64,000 nt of DNA from Cryphonectria parasitica EP155 (lineage: Eukaryota > Ascomycota > Sordariomycetes > Diaporthales > Cryphonectriaceae), in contig NW_024468909.1 in assembly GCF_011745365.1 (NCBI RefSeq), positions 2,232,001 to 2,296,000 of the forward strand. Reading direction: 5' to 3'. Below the pieces are notes generated by a model. The model was not told the DNA's origin, did not search any database, and was given only the letters and a program-made list of their open reading frames with translations. The translations under genes and the position numbers were made by a program. Shown in pieces: positions 11,880 to 22,472 of this stretch (position 1 is its first letter; each line of letters starts with the position of its first letter).

Positions 11880-12506
11880 TGGCCCTGGCGACCCCAGGCC
11901 CGCTCGCCCATACGCGCGCTCATCGTTTCGTATCACATCTGGATTACTATTCTAACCCAAACCAATCAACCCCCCCTTCCGTCCCAGCTCCAAGCCCCCC
12001 GCGTCTGTGTAATTGGGTCTTTCAGATAACCGCCGTCTCTCTGCCACATCCCCATGAGTCGTCGTAACCCCTTCTCCATTCTTCTCCCCTTCCTCCTTCT
12101 CCGCTCTCGTACCTTGGGCTCCAGAAAGCTTGGCTCAGATCTCCCAGTCTGCAGCAGGGGCAGCTTTGTTGGTGCTCCAACAGTTTTGTATCTCCCACCC
12201 ATAACCGGGGCCCGCGCAATGGTGGTTCCCAATTTTAGCATCATGCAGGGTCGGCCTCTCGGATGGCCCACGCCACCCACCACCGTCACCACCCCATCCA
12301 AGCTTTCTTTTCTCCAGGGCTCTTCTCCATAGTTCATTTGAGGGGGAGAAAAGAAGAACAAGAATAAGGAACTAACCTCCTACCGGCAAACAAGCGAACG
12401 GCTGCTTGTCTTGCGCCCTGCGGTCGGGGCAGTGATCCTCGAAGCAGGTTTCTGATGTTGGGGTTTGATAGGGCCCTGGCGCTCTCCCGCCCTGCACACC
12501 CCTCCA

Positions 12507-12516
12507 CCCCCCCCCC
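12507..12516. repeat. Poly-C tract (10 C)
   Basis: Ten consecutive C in the gene-free interval downstream of CTR9. Confidence 0.95.
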
Positions 12517-13417
12517 GTCATAGCTTCCCAATTCTCTCTCGCTACAGGCCCTCCTCCTTCGGAAATGAGTAGAGCAGGCCTATTTGTTGGGGCAACTATC
12601 GCTACTTGGTGAGCAAGACATTCCAGAGGGAACGCGTAGATATTGCAGTAAAGTCTGAAAAAGAGGGAAAGAAAAGAGAGAGAATAAAAAGAGATAAAGG
12701 CAGATTGTGTGCACATGAGTTTGTAAAGCATGCCATACATAGTGATAGCACAGGGAGCATCTTGGTGTAGTGCAGTAGTAAAAGCATTCTCTACTGCTAC
12801 TACTACACCGCGGTACTCACGTTCCTAGGAGTACTTCTTGTGTTTGTGTGAGTGTGTAAGCGTGTGTACACACAGCAACATCATCTCCCGCTTCCAGACC
12901 CGTCAAACCATGTGCAAGTGTGGGCCACAAGCGTCACTCGACCCCCCAGGAAAGGGAAAAACCCCTCCTCCTGTGGATCTCGACCAAATTCCGACCCGTT
13001 GCGCACACACCACCCAGATCTACAATAGTCTAACCTGCCCCTCGGTGATTTCATCTTTTTGTAGTAGGTGCTGGCGGACAGGTTCGCTTGATCTATCCGC
13101 GCCGGATCGGACCATCTACTCTATACTCTATGCTCAACGTCGTGTGCCCTCGGGGATGTAGGCAGGATCTGGTGGGAATACCACCCCCTTGATCCCTTTC
13201 TGGTGTGTTGAGGGACCATGGACCAAGAAAGGAGTTAGCATGTTATTGACAAGGCTGCTGAACACAGTGGAGCACAAGCACAAGCACAAAGAGCGTTGAT
13301 GAGCGCACAAACAAGGATGGCGATGCCCCGGAAAGATATTCAATAGAAGGGCCTCCCCTGTATGATCGTTTTGTTGTTCTAAGTGATGCCTGAAGAGAAC
13401 GGTACGACACAGGACCA

Positions 13418-13431
13418 CCCCCCCCCCCCCC
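13418..13431. repeat. Poly-C tract (14 C)
   Basis: Fourteen consecutive C about 100 bp past the CTR9 stop, so it is poly-G in the CTR9 3' flank. Confidence 0.95.
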
Positions 13432-13531
13432 ACCAACACGCCAACGCCTTTTTGGTCTGGTATGCCCTTTTCTTTTTAGTGCGACAAACTCGAGATCAGA
13501 TCAAGATCCATGCCGCAGATGTGAGGATTGA

Positions 13532-16500
13532 CTATTCGTCATCCGACGCATCCCTCATACTCACGTCTGCACCGGCCCCATCCTCTGGCGACTTAGCCGG
13601 GGCCCCATCATCGCCATCCTCGTCTTCGTCGTCACTCTCCAGCACGCGACCCCTCCTTGCTCTTGGCCTTCTGTGCGTCGCCTCCTCGTCGTCGTCATTA
13701 TCCCGAGTAGCAGTAGCAGCAGCAGCAGGAGACGCGGATCGGTCCACCTCCATGCGGCCCGCATCTTCCTCGTCCGAATCCGCGATCGCTGGAAGTGACG
13801 ACAGTCGGGAGGCCGGGGTGTCCTCCTTGGATAGCTGCCGATCGCCGGCTGCAGAGTCCTCGTCGGAATCGTTGACGTACTCAGCGCTCTTGTACTTGCT
13901 GTTCTCCTTCTTGGTGAGGCGGCGCTTCTTCTTGGGCTGGCGCTCCTCGCGCTCCTGCTCCTCCTCGGATTCGTCACCATCAGTCTCGACATCCTTCTTC
14001 TTGCGGCGCGCGCGCCCTTTGCGACCACCATCGCCGCCGCCCTCGCCCTTGGCCCGCGGCGCAGGCTTGCGCTTGCGCTTGACACGCTCGCCCGTCTCGG
14101 TATCCGTCGTCATCTCCGCCTCGAGGCGCTCGCGCTCCTCCTGGGCGCGGCGTTCTGCCTGCTCCTTGTCACGCGCGATGATCTCTTCGCGCTTCCTACG
14201 GATTTCGTCCTGTCGCTTGCGCTCCTCCTCCTCCGCCTTGCGCTTGATCTCCTCGCGGCGACGGATCTCGGCCTCTCGTGCCGCCTTGGCCGCCTGGATC
14301 TTCTCCTTGTTTTGCTCCTCATAGATCCGCTGTGCGTCGATGGCTCGAGTCATCTGGTTGCGCATGGTGCCACGAGCCATGATCGCGCGCTGCTCAATGT
14401 CGTGTTTTGGGTAGGGAGGTCGGGGGCTGTTTGCCACCTCGTCGAGCGTCTTGACCGCGGCGTCCAGGCCCTCAGATGCTTCTTGGAGCTGTTCCAGCGT
14501 GCGATCGGCCTCCTTCATCTTGTTTACCGTGTCGGCCAGCTGGATCTGCACGAAAGCCACGTTGAACTTGAAGTGCACCTGCTCCGCGTTCGTTTCCAGT
14601 GCCTAAAAACAAGGAAACATTAGCAAACCCACACATTGCCTCTCGTTTTCATCTTTCGCCCACCCAACTTTATATCTAGATGTCTCACCTTCTTCGCGAA
14701 CTCCAAAGCCTTATGATAGGAGTTCAGATCTGGAGTGCCCTGCTGATTGTGTTCTGAAGGAGCACTGGCCTTCCCCTGGTTAAGCCATGTGCGGCCCAGG
14801 CAGGACAGTATCATGGCGTCGTGAGCCTTACCCTCCTTGGACAGGGCGGTCTCGTAGCTCTCGATGGCCTTGGGATACTGCTTAAGCTCCGCATAGGTAT
14901 GGCCCAGGTTGATGTAGACATTGGCATCCTTGATCGTATCGCGCACCTGAAGCAATATGGCCAGGGCGGTCCGGTAGTCCTTTTTGTCTTCTGCGAGTGC
15001 GATAGCAACACCCTGTGCGGCGTACGCGTTGTGCGGATCCAACTGCAGTGCCTTGTCGAAGAATTCCACTGCCTTGTTATACTCTTTGCTCCGGCGTTGT
15101 TTGTCTGCTTCTGTGTCTCGACGCATTTCTCTCGCAAACATGAGATGCATGTTGCCCATGGCAACCAGGGCGTAGCGGTCGTGTTTCTCGATGGTCTGCA
15201 GAGTCTTTCTATGGACTCGGTACTCATCATCTTCGGCGAAATTCGACGGTCTCTTCTTGTTTGTGACCTTGGAGAGGTACCACCCGTACAGAGACCTGAC
15301 CTCCAGATCGCTGCCCTGCTCCTTGTAAAGCGTCGAAATGGCTTCAGGGCCTTCCTTGTTAGGGCTTTTGCGCAACTTGATGTATGCGAGCCGGGTCCGA
15401 GCATCCGTGTAGTCTTCGTGGCGCTTAAGGAGGCCCTCGTAGACGTCGACCGCCCTGTCGGTGAGGCCTCTTGACTCGTAACTGCGGCCGAGGTTGAAGC
15501 TGATAGTCGTGATGAGAGCGTCGATGTCCAGATCCTCCTCTTCACCGCTATCGTTCATTCTCATGCAAGAGCCTAGGGCGGATTCGAACATGTCGCTTGC
15601 AAGTTCGTGTCTCTCGGCGTGAGAATGGAAACAGCCGATATTGTTCAGGAGTTGGGGGGATAGGAGTTTACGCAGGGCGGCTTTCCTCTCAACCTCATCC
15701 GTGATGTCTGAGGGGATGGCGTCAGGGGGGATCTGGTCAAGCTCCATCTGCTCTACCTGTTGCAGACACTGAAGGGCCTTCTCTGGAAACTCCCTCTCAT
15801 ACAGCCGGGCGAGGTTCAGGAGCACCGAAGCATCTGCGGCAATGTTCTTCTTGGGATCTTTCCACGCAGCCCGGACAGCTTCCAACAACGATATGGCATT
15901 CTTCGCCTCGTTGGTCTTGTTCTCTTTGATTGCAAGGGTCTCGTTGTTGAATACCTCCTCCGCGTAGAGGGTTCCAAGAAGTGTCATAGTCTCGAGGTTT
16001 CGAGCCTGTTTGCTATCACGCATCTTCTCCCTGTTGTGTGTTAGAATTCGCTTCACAAAATCCCCAGTGGCCCTTCCTGTACCGTAGGAAGAAGTCCTGG
16101 ATTGGGGGGGGGGGGGCCGAAAGGAGGAACAGGGAAGGGGGGGTCACAGCTTACAGATGGTACCGCGCGCCTGGAAGATCATTCTTGAGGACCAACAGCT
16201 GAGCCTGTCCAAACTTGGCCGGCAGATAACCGATCTGGTCCCCACCTCGAGCATCGTCAGCGCGTTTGTAGTGCTCGCCGGCGCGTGCGATATTGCCGAG
16301 CGAGTGCTCCTTTCGTGCGAGCAAGTACCAGCCGTCACTGGCGATGGCGTTCACATCGGTGTACTGGATCGCCTTGTGTGCCAGACGATCAACATTGTCG
16401 TATTTCTTGGTGGAGAGGAAGTGACCAGCAAAGGTGGCACAGGTCAGCGGCACGTCCTTGTCCAGCTTGAAGGACTTCTGAGTGTACTCGGTGATGGCCT

Positions 16501-17452
16501 TCTTATAGAGACGGATAAATTCAGGGCTGTTCGCCGGAACGTGTCCGCTGCTGTCGATGTAATAGAGGCCAAGAAGGATGTTGGCAATCTTGGAGTCAGG
16601 ATTAATCTCCAAACACCTCTCCCAGGCGGTCTTGGCATCGTCCTTGAATCCCAGCTGCCAGAAGCAGCACCCGATACCGATCCTGGGGTCGGGATCAACC
16701 ATCTCTGGCATGCGTTGCAGAACCGATTGATAAGCCGACAGTGCCTCTGGGTATTTGGCCATGGTGAACAAAGCCCTGGCCTTGCCCATGACAGCCAGCA
16801 TGTTCTTTCCTGAAGAGACCTTGACAGCATCGTCGAAGGACTTGAGAGCGGCCCGCAACAGCTCATTCTTGTTGTCCTTGTTGTCTGCAGCAGAGTCCGC
16901 TTTCGAGGACCCACGCAACGAGGCCTTGAGAAGAAGGAGAGCCCCACGGGCCAGGAACACTGGTGGGAAGGCGGGGCTGATCCGCGAGGCCTCGTTGAGC
17001 GCCGTCATCGCCTGCTGTAGGTAGTATTCTTTGGTCTTGACCTCGGTAGCATCCTGGCCCTCCGGCGGGACTCGAGGTGCCTCGCGGCTCTTCCACAGGT
17101 ACAGCCAACACAGACAGCTGATCATGCTCAGCTTCTCCCGCTGGTTGATCGTCTGCTGGGCGTTCCCGCGAATCAGCGTCTCGATCGCATAGTCCACCTT
17201 CTTCTGCTTTGCATAAGCCAGCGCAACTGCCATCCAATAAGTGCGAGCTGCACGCTCAGCTTCGAAGAGGTCGCAAAGGTCGGACGGATCGTCCATCAAG
17301 TTGGTCAGATCGATCTCGACAGCCTCATCATCTTGATCTTGTACAGGAATGTCGAGGACAGGGGGGACGTCAGAGAAGCGTTTGCTCGTGTAGACGCCGT
17401 TGGAGCCCCCGTTGAGCCCGTTGGTGTGGCCATCGTGCACTGTCGAAGCCAT
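13532..17452 (-). CDS. CTR9: Paf1 complex subunit Ctr9 (TPR protein)
   Basis: Scaffold subunit of the nuclear Paf1 complex, which travels with RNA polymerase II and supports histone H2B ubiquitylation, H3K4/K36 methylation and 3'-end formation. Exons: 17452-16155, 16030-14689, 14602-13532; introns 124 bp (phase 2) and 86 bp (phase 0). The product is 1236 residues, a usual fungal length. The N-terminus has the family block VEIDLTNLMDDPSDLCDLFE. Then come many tetratricopeptide repeats over about residues 60-880, for example FPPVFLARGALLLLKASL, AKTAWERCLEINPDSKIANI and ALQLDPHNAYAAQGVAIALA. The last ~300 residues are a charged coiled coil (EEQNKEKIQAAKAAREAEIR onward) and a Lys/Arg- and Asp/Glu-rich tail typical of Ctr9. 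The first intron contains a run of 13 G. A telobox-like motif lies about 530 bp upstream. Confidence 0.95.
16104..16116. repeat. CTR9: Poly-G tract inside CTR9 intron 1 (13 G)
   Basis: Thirteen consecutive G on the plus strand, hence 13 C in the CTR9 transcript, about 40 nt from the intron donor. Confidence 0.95.
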
Positions 17453-17486
17453 GCTGGGCGAGAGAAAGGAAGTAGATGTCTCCGCC

Positions 17487-17500
17487 GGGGGGGGGGGGGG
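17487..17500. repeat. Poly-G tract in CTR9 5' leader (14 G)
   Basis: Fourteen consecutive G, about 35 nt upstream of the CTR9 start codon; poly-C in the leader of the sense transcript. Confidence 0.9.
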
Positions 17501-17977
17501 AGGTCAAGCTATCGCGAAACGTGTGTCGTGATCGGAAGCAAGTTCGAGGATAGGATTCGGGCCAAGCCGCGGAGGGCTGCCGTTTGAAAGATGAGACCTG
17601 CCGTAAAGCTGCGTGTGAGCCGCAATCACCCTCTGCTGGACCAAGACTCTGCCAACAGAGCCACTCACCTTTCCGGCTCAGATTGTTTGGCACTCCACGG
17701 CACAGTCAATTGTCAGAGAAAATTGTGTCGTTCCTGCACGGCCACAGCTAGGGGTGAAATCTGCGACGCTTGTTACTCTGCGCGCAGGCTGCGGTTCAGC
17801 TTGTGCGCGCTCTTTTGACGAGGGGCGGAGGGAGAAGACGAAGAAAGGCGCGTGTGCTAGGTGAGGTCGGCCGACCTGAACTTTAGTTGAGGCTGCCAGC
17901 GCGATGCGACCGACCACCCCTGCTGGTTGGCGCATCCCAGGGGATCCTAGAGCAGGAGGGAAAAAATCCCAGTGATC

Positions 17978-17991
17978 AGGGTTAGGGTTTT
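17978..17991. promoter_or_regulatory. Telobox-like motif upstream of CTR9
   Basis: AGGGTTAGGGTTTT contains two TTAGGG-type half units. Short telobox motifs occur in promoters of housekeeping genes in fungi and plants and can bind telobox/Myb-type factors. A role for this copy is inference from position only (about 530 bp upstream of the CTR9 start). Confidence 0.35.
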
Positions 17992-18391
17992 GGGCATTTC
18001 AGATTTCATTTTCCACCACGGAAGCAGTGTTGAATATCACCAATCTACTCGGATCAATTTGCTAAGGAAGAGATAAACCATGTACTATAAGCAGTTGTAT
18101 CTTTCTCGAGATATCCATGCAGGATCGCTTTGCGGGTAAAATACCTATCAAAGAAGCCCTCCTCCCTCTTGCTCGGCTCGCCGCAGAAATGCGAGCAAGA
18201 CCAGGCAGCATTAGGCATTCAGAGTTCAGACCAGAATGATCAGTACGTTATATATGTCATGTAGTGAGGAGCGTTGTATACTTTTACACGGCTGTATCTA
18301 CAAGGCCTGCCTGCCTCGTCCGCAGATGCCATTCCAGTTCCAGCCAGCCAGCCGCCGATGTCCTGCTCGAGGTGCAAAGTCTGACGCAGGC

Positions 18392-18855
18392 CTAAACACC
18401 GTGAGTAAATTCCCTGTACTTCTTCAGGAAGTAATAAGTCGCCAATGAGCCTGTCGCAAAGAGACCCAGAGGCACAGGCGCTCTCCAGTTGGTCTTCATA
18501 CACCTGCTTGTTGCGGCACCGACAAGAGCAATGCTGTTTCCCAGGGCCAATTCGGATCCATAGTCCTTGTTCTCCCGCAGAAGGTAACCTGCCAGACATA
18601 AAGTCAGCCTCGATAGAGAAATCAAAAGACTTTTGACACACCGTGGATGTACTCACCGGCCAAGCCGTACGACGCGCCGAGTCCGACCCCAGCAATGAGG
18701 GACGGCTTTGAGCCACCCTTCACGTACCCCATCGTCCCACCGACGGCCACTGTTGAACACTTTGTCTCAGTCTCCAGAGTTTGACAGCATGACGGGATAC
18801 TTTGGCAAGACTCACATAGGCCAGCGAGTGTGAAAGCTGGATGATCAGCACCCAT
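18392..18855 (-). CDS. TMEM14 family small membrane protein
   Basis: 109-residue protein of the TMEM14/UPF0136 family, small inner-membrane or ER proteins with four short helices; some members take part in mitochondrial haem or fatty-acid transport, but the role in fungi is not established. Exons: 18855-18816, 18749-18657, 18588-18392; introns 66 and 68 bp, both phase 1 with gtgagt donors. The sequence opens MGADHPAFTLAGL. It then shows GGTMGYVKGGSKPSLIAG, the Gly-rich repeat DYGSELALGNSIALVGAATS, and a final helix before KKYREF. Length, Gly-rich helices and the SKPSLIAGVG block match the family. The ATG sits just before the family's conserved HPAFTLA block. Confidence 0.85.
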
Positions 18856-19680
18856 GTTGTCTGTTTGGTTTCTGGGTTCTGGCTCGATACTCGTTGTGCT
18901 CGTATGATTAAAAGAAAAAGAGTTGCTTTGCTCGGAATGGTGAGTTCGTCGATTTATCCCTGTCAGAGGACCCCTGTTTGGCCGAGGGAGCCTCATCACG
19001 CACGGGCCCCCTTATTCAACGTCACCACGAACCTCGGCAGCTTGAAAGTCATCACTGACTTGAGCATGAATTGTCTTACAGTTGCGCAGACGACATTCGG
19101 TCATCGCGCAGCATTATGAGGTTCTTAGACACTTCGAATGTTCAAGGAATAAGCTGCTCTTGTGTTTCTCAGCGTCTCAACACTACATTCGGGTTTCTTA
19201 CTGGACGTGCAGGCCGTACAAGGTTAGGGAGACTCCTGACCTTCTAGGCGTCTGCTATGACCGGATTGGTACACGTGTTTGGAGAATGCAAAGTCCACAT
19301 ATTCAAAATCCTCCCTGCTGTAATGGATATCCATGTGCTTGGTTGCCTACTAGGTGGTGTCTTCTGTCCCGTATCCTGGTGTTCTTTCCTCCTCCCCTTA
19401 TTCCTCTTCTTTTTCTCCCATAGGAAGAATTGTTAGGAGCGGCGGAATTCATCTCTCTGGGTAGTCCACTGCATCGTATGCCCTAAAATTTCCCTCTGTT
19501 TCTTTCGTAGGTATGAATTTTACAATACAGGATAATGCTACCTACTAAGCAACAGAGACTGTCCTCAGAGAAAGGTTTTGGCAAGTATCGTGTTGTCCTT
19601 TTACTTCTGTCTCCTCTTGAAAGTGCATGCTCAATATATTTGTTGGGGTAATTAGTTTTGAGTACTGCACCATTGAAATA
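18856..19680. other. Intergenic upstream of TMEM14, left flank of the transposon
   Basis: The first ~150 bp are the TMEM14 promoter/leader. From about 19100 the sequence becomes more AT-rich and has no recognisable gene. A minus-strand open stretch over 19545-19680 ends at the transposon edge and might be the far side of the interrupted frame at 21887-22472, but the frame does not join cleanly. Confidence 0.5.
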
Positions 19681-19722
19681 CTGTCTGACCCCCCCTTGCC
19701 GGACACCCGTACCCGCCGGACA
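19681..19722 (+). repeat. Left terminal inverted repeat of the Fot1-like element
   Basis: 42 bp; identical to the reverse complement of 21843-21884 except for one transition (G here, A in the other copy). It contains a run of seven C. Confidence 0.93.
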
Positions 19723-19832
19723 CTAAAATGCGAAATGGCCCACACAATTGCCACCTTTTCAAGTATATAGAAATAATTCACTTCAAATCGTATAATAATA
19801 ATAAATATATCATCGAAATGATCTAAATTTCC

Positions 19833-21589
19833 TCATTCCAAATATCTAGTTGGCATACGGCTAGTCCGCCCAGAAGATCGACGAATTGGTGGTGAATCCT
19901 TACGTGGAATGTCTGCATTATCGTCCTCAGAGTCCTCCTCGTCAACCTCGTCTTGAACCTCCACAATATCCTCAGCAGGCAAACCATCCTCTTCCTGGGC
20001 TGTGTTGGCCTCTTCTCCAGCCGAAAGTGCCTCTGAAATAGTCATAAAGCGTTTGTTAGGATTGGGGATCTTCTTGCGCTTTCGGGTCTTCGAAATGGCC
20101 TCGTTCTGAGCCTTAAGGGAGGCATTTCGCTGTCGGAGCAAGATAACCTCAGCTTGGAGGTCTTCAAGGTGATTTGCGATCCTCCTCAACTTGCTGCGTT
20201 CGTTGTAGCTTCGGTCTCGGCCTATAGCAGTAATAAACTCATGGGAAATGGGCTCATTCTCCTCGTCCTCCTCCAACTCATCTGCTCCTCGTTTTTGCTT
20301 ATCCTCCTGGATTTCCTCATGAGATAGGGCTTTATGGCGATTAATTGGATAGTTGCCACTATGTCTCCATCCTCCTTTTACTACTTTAGGAGTGATTGCT
20401 GCCCTGGCTGTGATGAGACACCGTAGAAAGTTGATCTTGTTAACAGGGGCTGAGTCTGTGAGATCTTGCAACTTTTGAAGTTCTTTCCGATAGGCTGCTT
20501 TCAGTACAGCAAATATGCCGTTATCTAGTGGCTGGAGGCTGTGGGAGGTGTGTGCGGGGAGAAAGCAAAGGAAAACGTTATTCAAGTAGCAAGAAGCTAT
20601 GAACTCCGGCTGTTTTATATCAGCACATTATCCTCGAGAAATACCACCTTGAGCTTCAAAAGATCTTAACTTACTGATGTATGGCTATTATGGCCATCTA
20701 GGATGAGGAGGATAGCCCGAGATATATCATTCTCACGGAGATTATTCATCTGAAGGAGGAAAAGATCCTCAAGCCACGCTACCGCGATTTCATTGCTTGT
20801 CCAGCCGTTTTGACCGGTAATCACGCGCCAGGTTGGCACAGACTGCTCCATGTCTTCAGAAAACCACTGTTTTTGAAGATCTTTGCCCTTGAAGATGATG
20901 CCTGGGTCGAGAAGCTGGCCTGTGGCTGTACAGCTTTCAATGAGAGTAACCCAGCTTCTGTCCTGGCTGCTTTTGAGGAATGCCTTCTTTTTTTCAGAGG
21001 ATCCAAGGACCAGCGAGTTCAGGCCTATCAAAAGTATCAGTTCAGGAGCTCTGAGATGAGGATTCCATAGAAATTTACCATATCCAGTCATAATGCCACC
21101 CTCATCCACATTCACTGTAAGCTGTGGCTCGATCCACCCATATTCCTTCTCGCGAATGTCGAAATACTAGTTAACAGCTTTCGGGGTGAAGGCATCGTAT
21201 CTGGTGGCTTCCTGGCGAGTGCCTATTTTATGGCGAATTTGAGGATTTCTCTTCTTGAAGCCCTCTATCCATTTGCGGCCAAGGGCATTGAGATCTCCCT
21301 TCTGCTTGAGGAGGGCTCCTACAACACCACGCACAGCAGAAGCTGATGGAGCATATCCTAGGCTCTCCTGCTTGATGATTCATCTCGATATCTTCTTTTC
21401 CTCAGTAGTAGAAAGGCGTTGTTGAGGTTGCTTTGCTTCTTGAACTGAGGACCCTGCATGCAGCCGATCTGACAGCGTTTGGGGGGCGATTCCGTGTTTC
21501 TTGGCTGATTTTCGTAAAGATAAATGGTTATCTATAATATCGAAGAGGGCATCAGCCATATTCTCCTCATTCCAGGCGTGGGAAGGCAT
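19833..21589 (-). pseudogene. Fot1/pogo transposase (DDE1, DD35D), two premature stops
   Basis: Two exons, 21589-20675 and 20609-19833, joined over a 65 bp intron (gtaagt/aaacag, phase 0), give 563 codons in one frame with two internal stops. TGA follows KKISR near 21375, and TAG follows PKAVN just before YFDIREKEYGW. Domains in order: N-terminal helix-turn-helix (NHLSLRKSAKKHGIAPQTLS), CENP-B/Tc5-like DNA-binding region, then the DDE catalytic core. The acidic residues lie in VNVDEGGIMTG, LILDGHNSHTS and LQPLDNGIF, with 35 residues between the last two. The C-terminus is charged with a predicted coiled coil (LRRIANHLEDLQAEVILLRQ). The frame otherwise reads cleanly, with no frameshift, so decay is by base substitution only. 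The start was chosen at the ATG preceding the HTH; an ATG at 21706 is also in frame. Confidence 0.88.
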
Positions 21590-21842
21590 TGTGGCTTGCT
21601 TGAGGTAGAAGATTGTTGAAGGAAAAGGATCATGGATATGAAGACAGGAAGGAACAGATATTAGCTTCCGGCATTGCCAGAATTGCGTCATAAGGCGTCC
21701 AGGCATAGATATAAGTATATCAATAGATTCGTCAATTAAAGGGCTATCTATCTATCAAAACAGTTTCTGAATAGCTTCAATATTGAGGAAATAATATGTA
21801 AGTGAGGATGTTGGTATTTGTATGGCGCTGTCGGAAATTAGC

Positions 21843-21884
21843 TGTCCGGCGGGTACGGGTGTCTGGCAAGGGGGGGTCAGACAG
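21843..21884 (-). repeat. Right terminal inverted repeat of the Fot1-like element
   Basis: 42 bp mirror of the left end with one mismatch, followed directly by the TA target duplicate at 21885-21886. Confidence 0.93.
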
Positions 21885-21886
21885 TA

Positions 21887-22472
21887 TAGCAATGGACCAG
21901 GGCTTTTCGGCATGTAGTTCTATTACAGTCAGGGGGCTTGTCACCAAATATCTACGTGCAGTCTCAGGAAATGACCTGGCTGATTCTATGGCAAATAACA
22001 GCACTTTCAACACCTCTAATAATATTGTATCTGAACTCACAAGAAAGTCCAAAACTTCAACCATCTACTTGACACTGTTCTCTGTTGTACCGAACATATC
22101 AGACAAGACCGGTACATACATAGATATATATTTGCATGCCATTTGACCTTCTGGATCTGAAGTGTTGTTTTTGATGTTCATTGTGTACGTGCAACCCCCA
22201 GGAATATATAGCTCCCTTCCATAACTCGACAGAACTCTACTTGTTGCAGCTGGTGAGCTTTGATGAAGAGTATTGTCTGTCACTGATGAAGCAAAGCCTC
22301 CAGCAAATGCCAGACTCGGTACCTGAGAATTGATTCCTTGCTAAACCGAATCATAATGGCAGGTCAGCAGTGATGTTCCCACCCCAGACACCCTGGACAA
22401 TAGAAACAGGTCACATTCAACTCGATCGATAGATACAGCTGTGACCTTGAATAGGTCTGGTATGGTCTGTAT
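21887..22472 (-). pseudogene. Broken reading frame next to, and probably interrupted by, the transposon
   Basis: On the minus strand one frame runs from 22472 to the transposon edge with only two stops, both TAG (22343-22341 and 22067-22065). The translation is protein-like, with segments such as RVECDLFLLSRVSGVGTSLL, SSYGRELYIPGGCTYTMN and ARRYLVTSPLTVIELHAEK. Further TAG and TGA codons stop the frame upstream of 22472. I do not recognise the family. The frame runs right up to the right transposon end, suggesting that the element inserted into this already decaying or then-intact gene. Beyond the left end (below 19680) the same frame stops soon after and another frame is open, so the join is unproven. 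Chance openness in AT-rich DNA is the alternative. Confidence 0.35.

Larger units (their letters stand above)
9674..13531. other. Gene-free 3.9 kb upstream of the RhoGAP gene
   Basis: Sits between the 5' end of the RhoGAP gene and the 3' end of CTR9. No conserved protein is recognisable in six frames. It contains (TTGGG)n, (CA)n, (AT)n, GTCAT repeats, four C homopolymers and a long plus-strand pyrimidine tract at 11735-11830. A small plus-strand open frame at 12054-12332 (92 codons) follows that tract but shows no recognisable domain, so I leave it uncalled. Confidence 0.65.
17453..18391. other. Intergenic: CTR9 promoter and TMEM14 3' flank
   Basis: No gene is visible. It includes the G14 tract, a telobox-like sequence at 17978-17991 and mixed-composition DNA. 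Confidence 0.7.
19681..21884 (-). mobile_element. Fot1/pogo-like (Tc1/mariner superfamily) DNA transposon, 2204 bp
   Basis: Class II element bounded by inverted repeats of 42 bp with one mismatch. The left repeat starts CTGTCTGACC followed by C5 and TTGCC; the right end is its reverse complement with a single G/A difference. Both ends are flanked by TA (19679-19680 and 21885-21886), the target-site duplication of the Tc1/mariner superfamily. One minus-strand transposase gene with a DD35D catalytic triad lies inside. The full-length structure and near-identical ends suggest a fairly recent insertion, but the transposase frame is broken by two stops, so this copy is probably non-autonomous. Confidence 0.93.
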
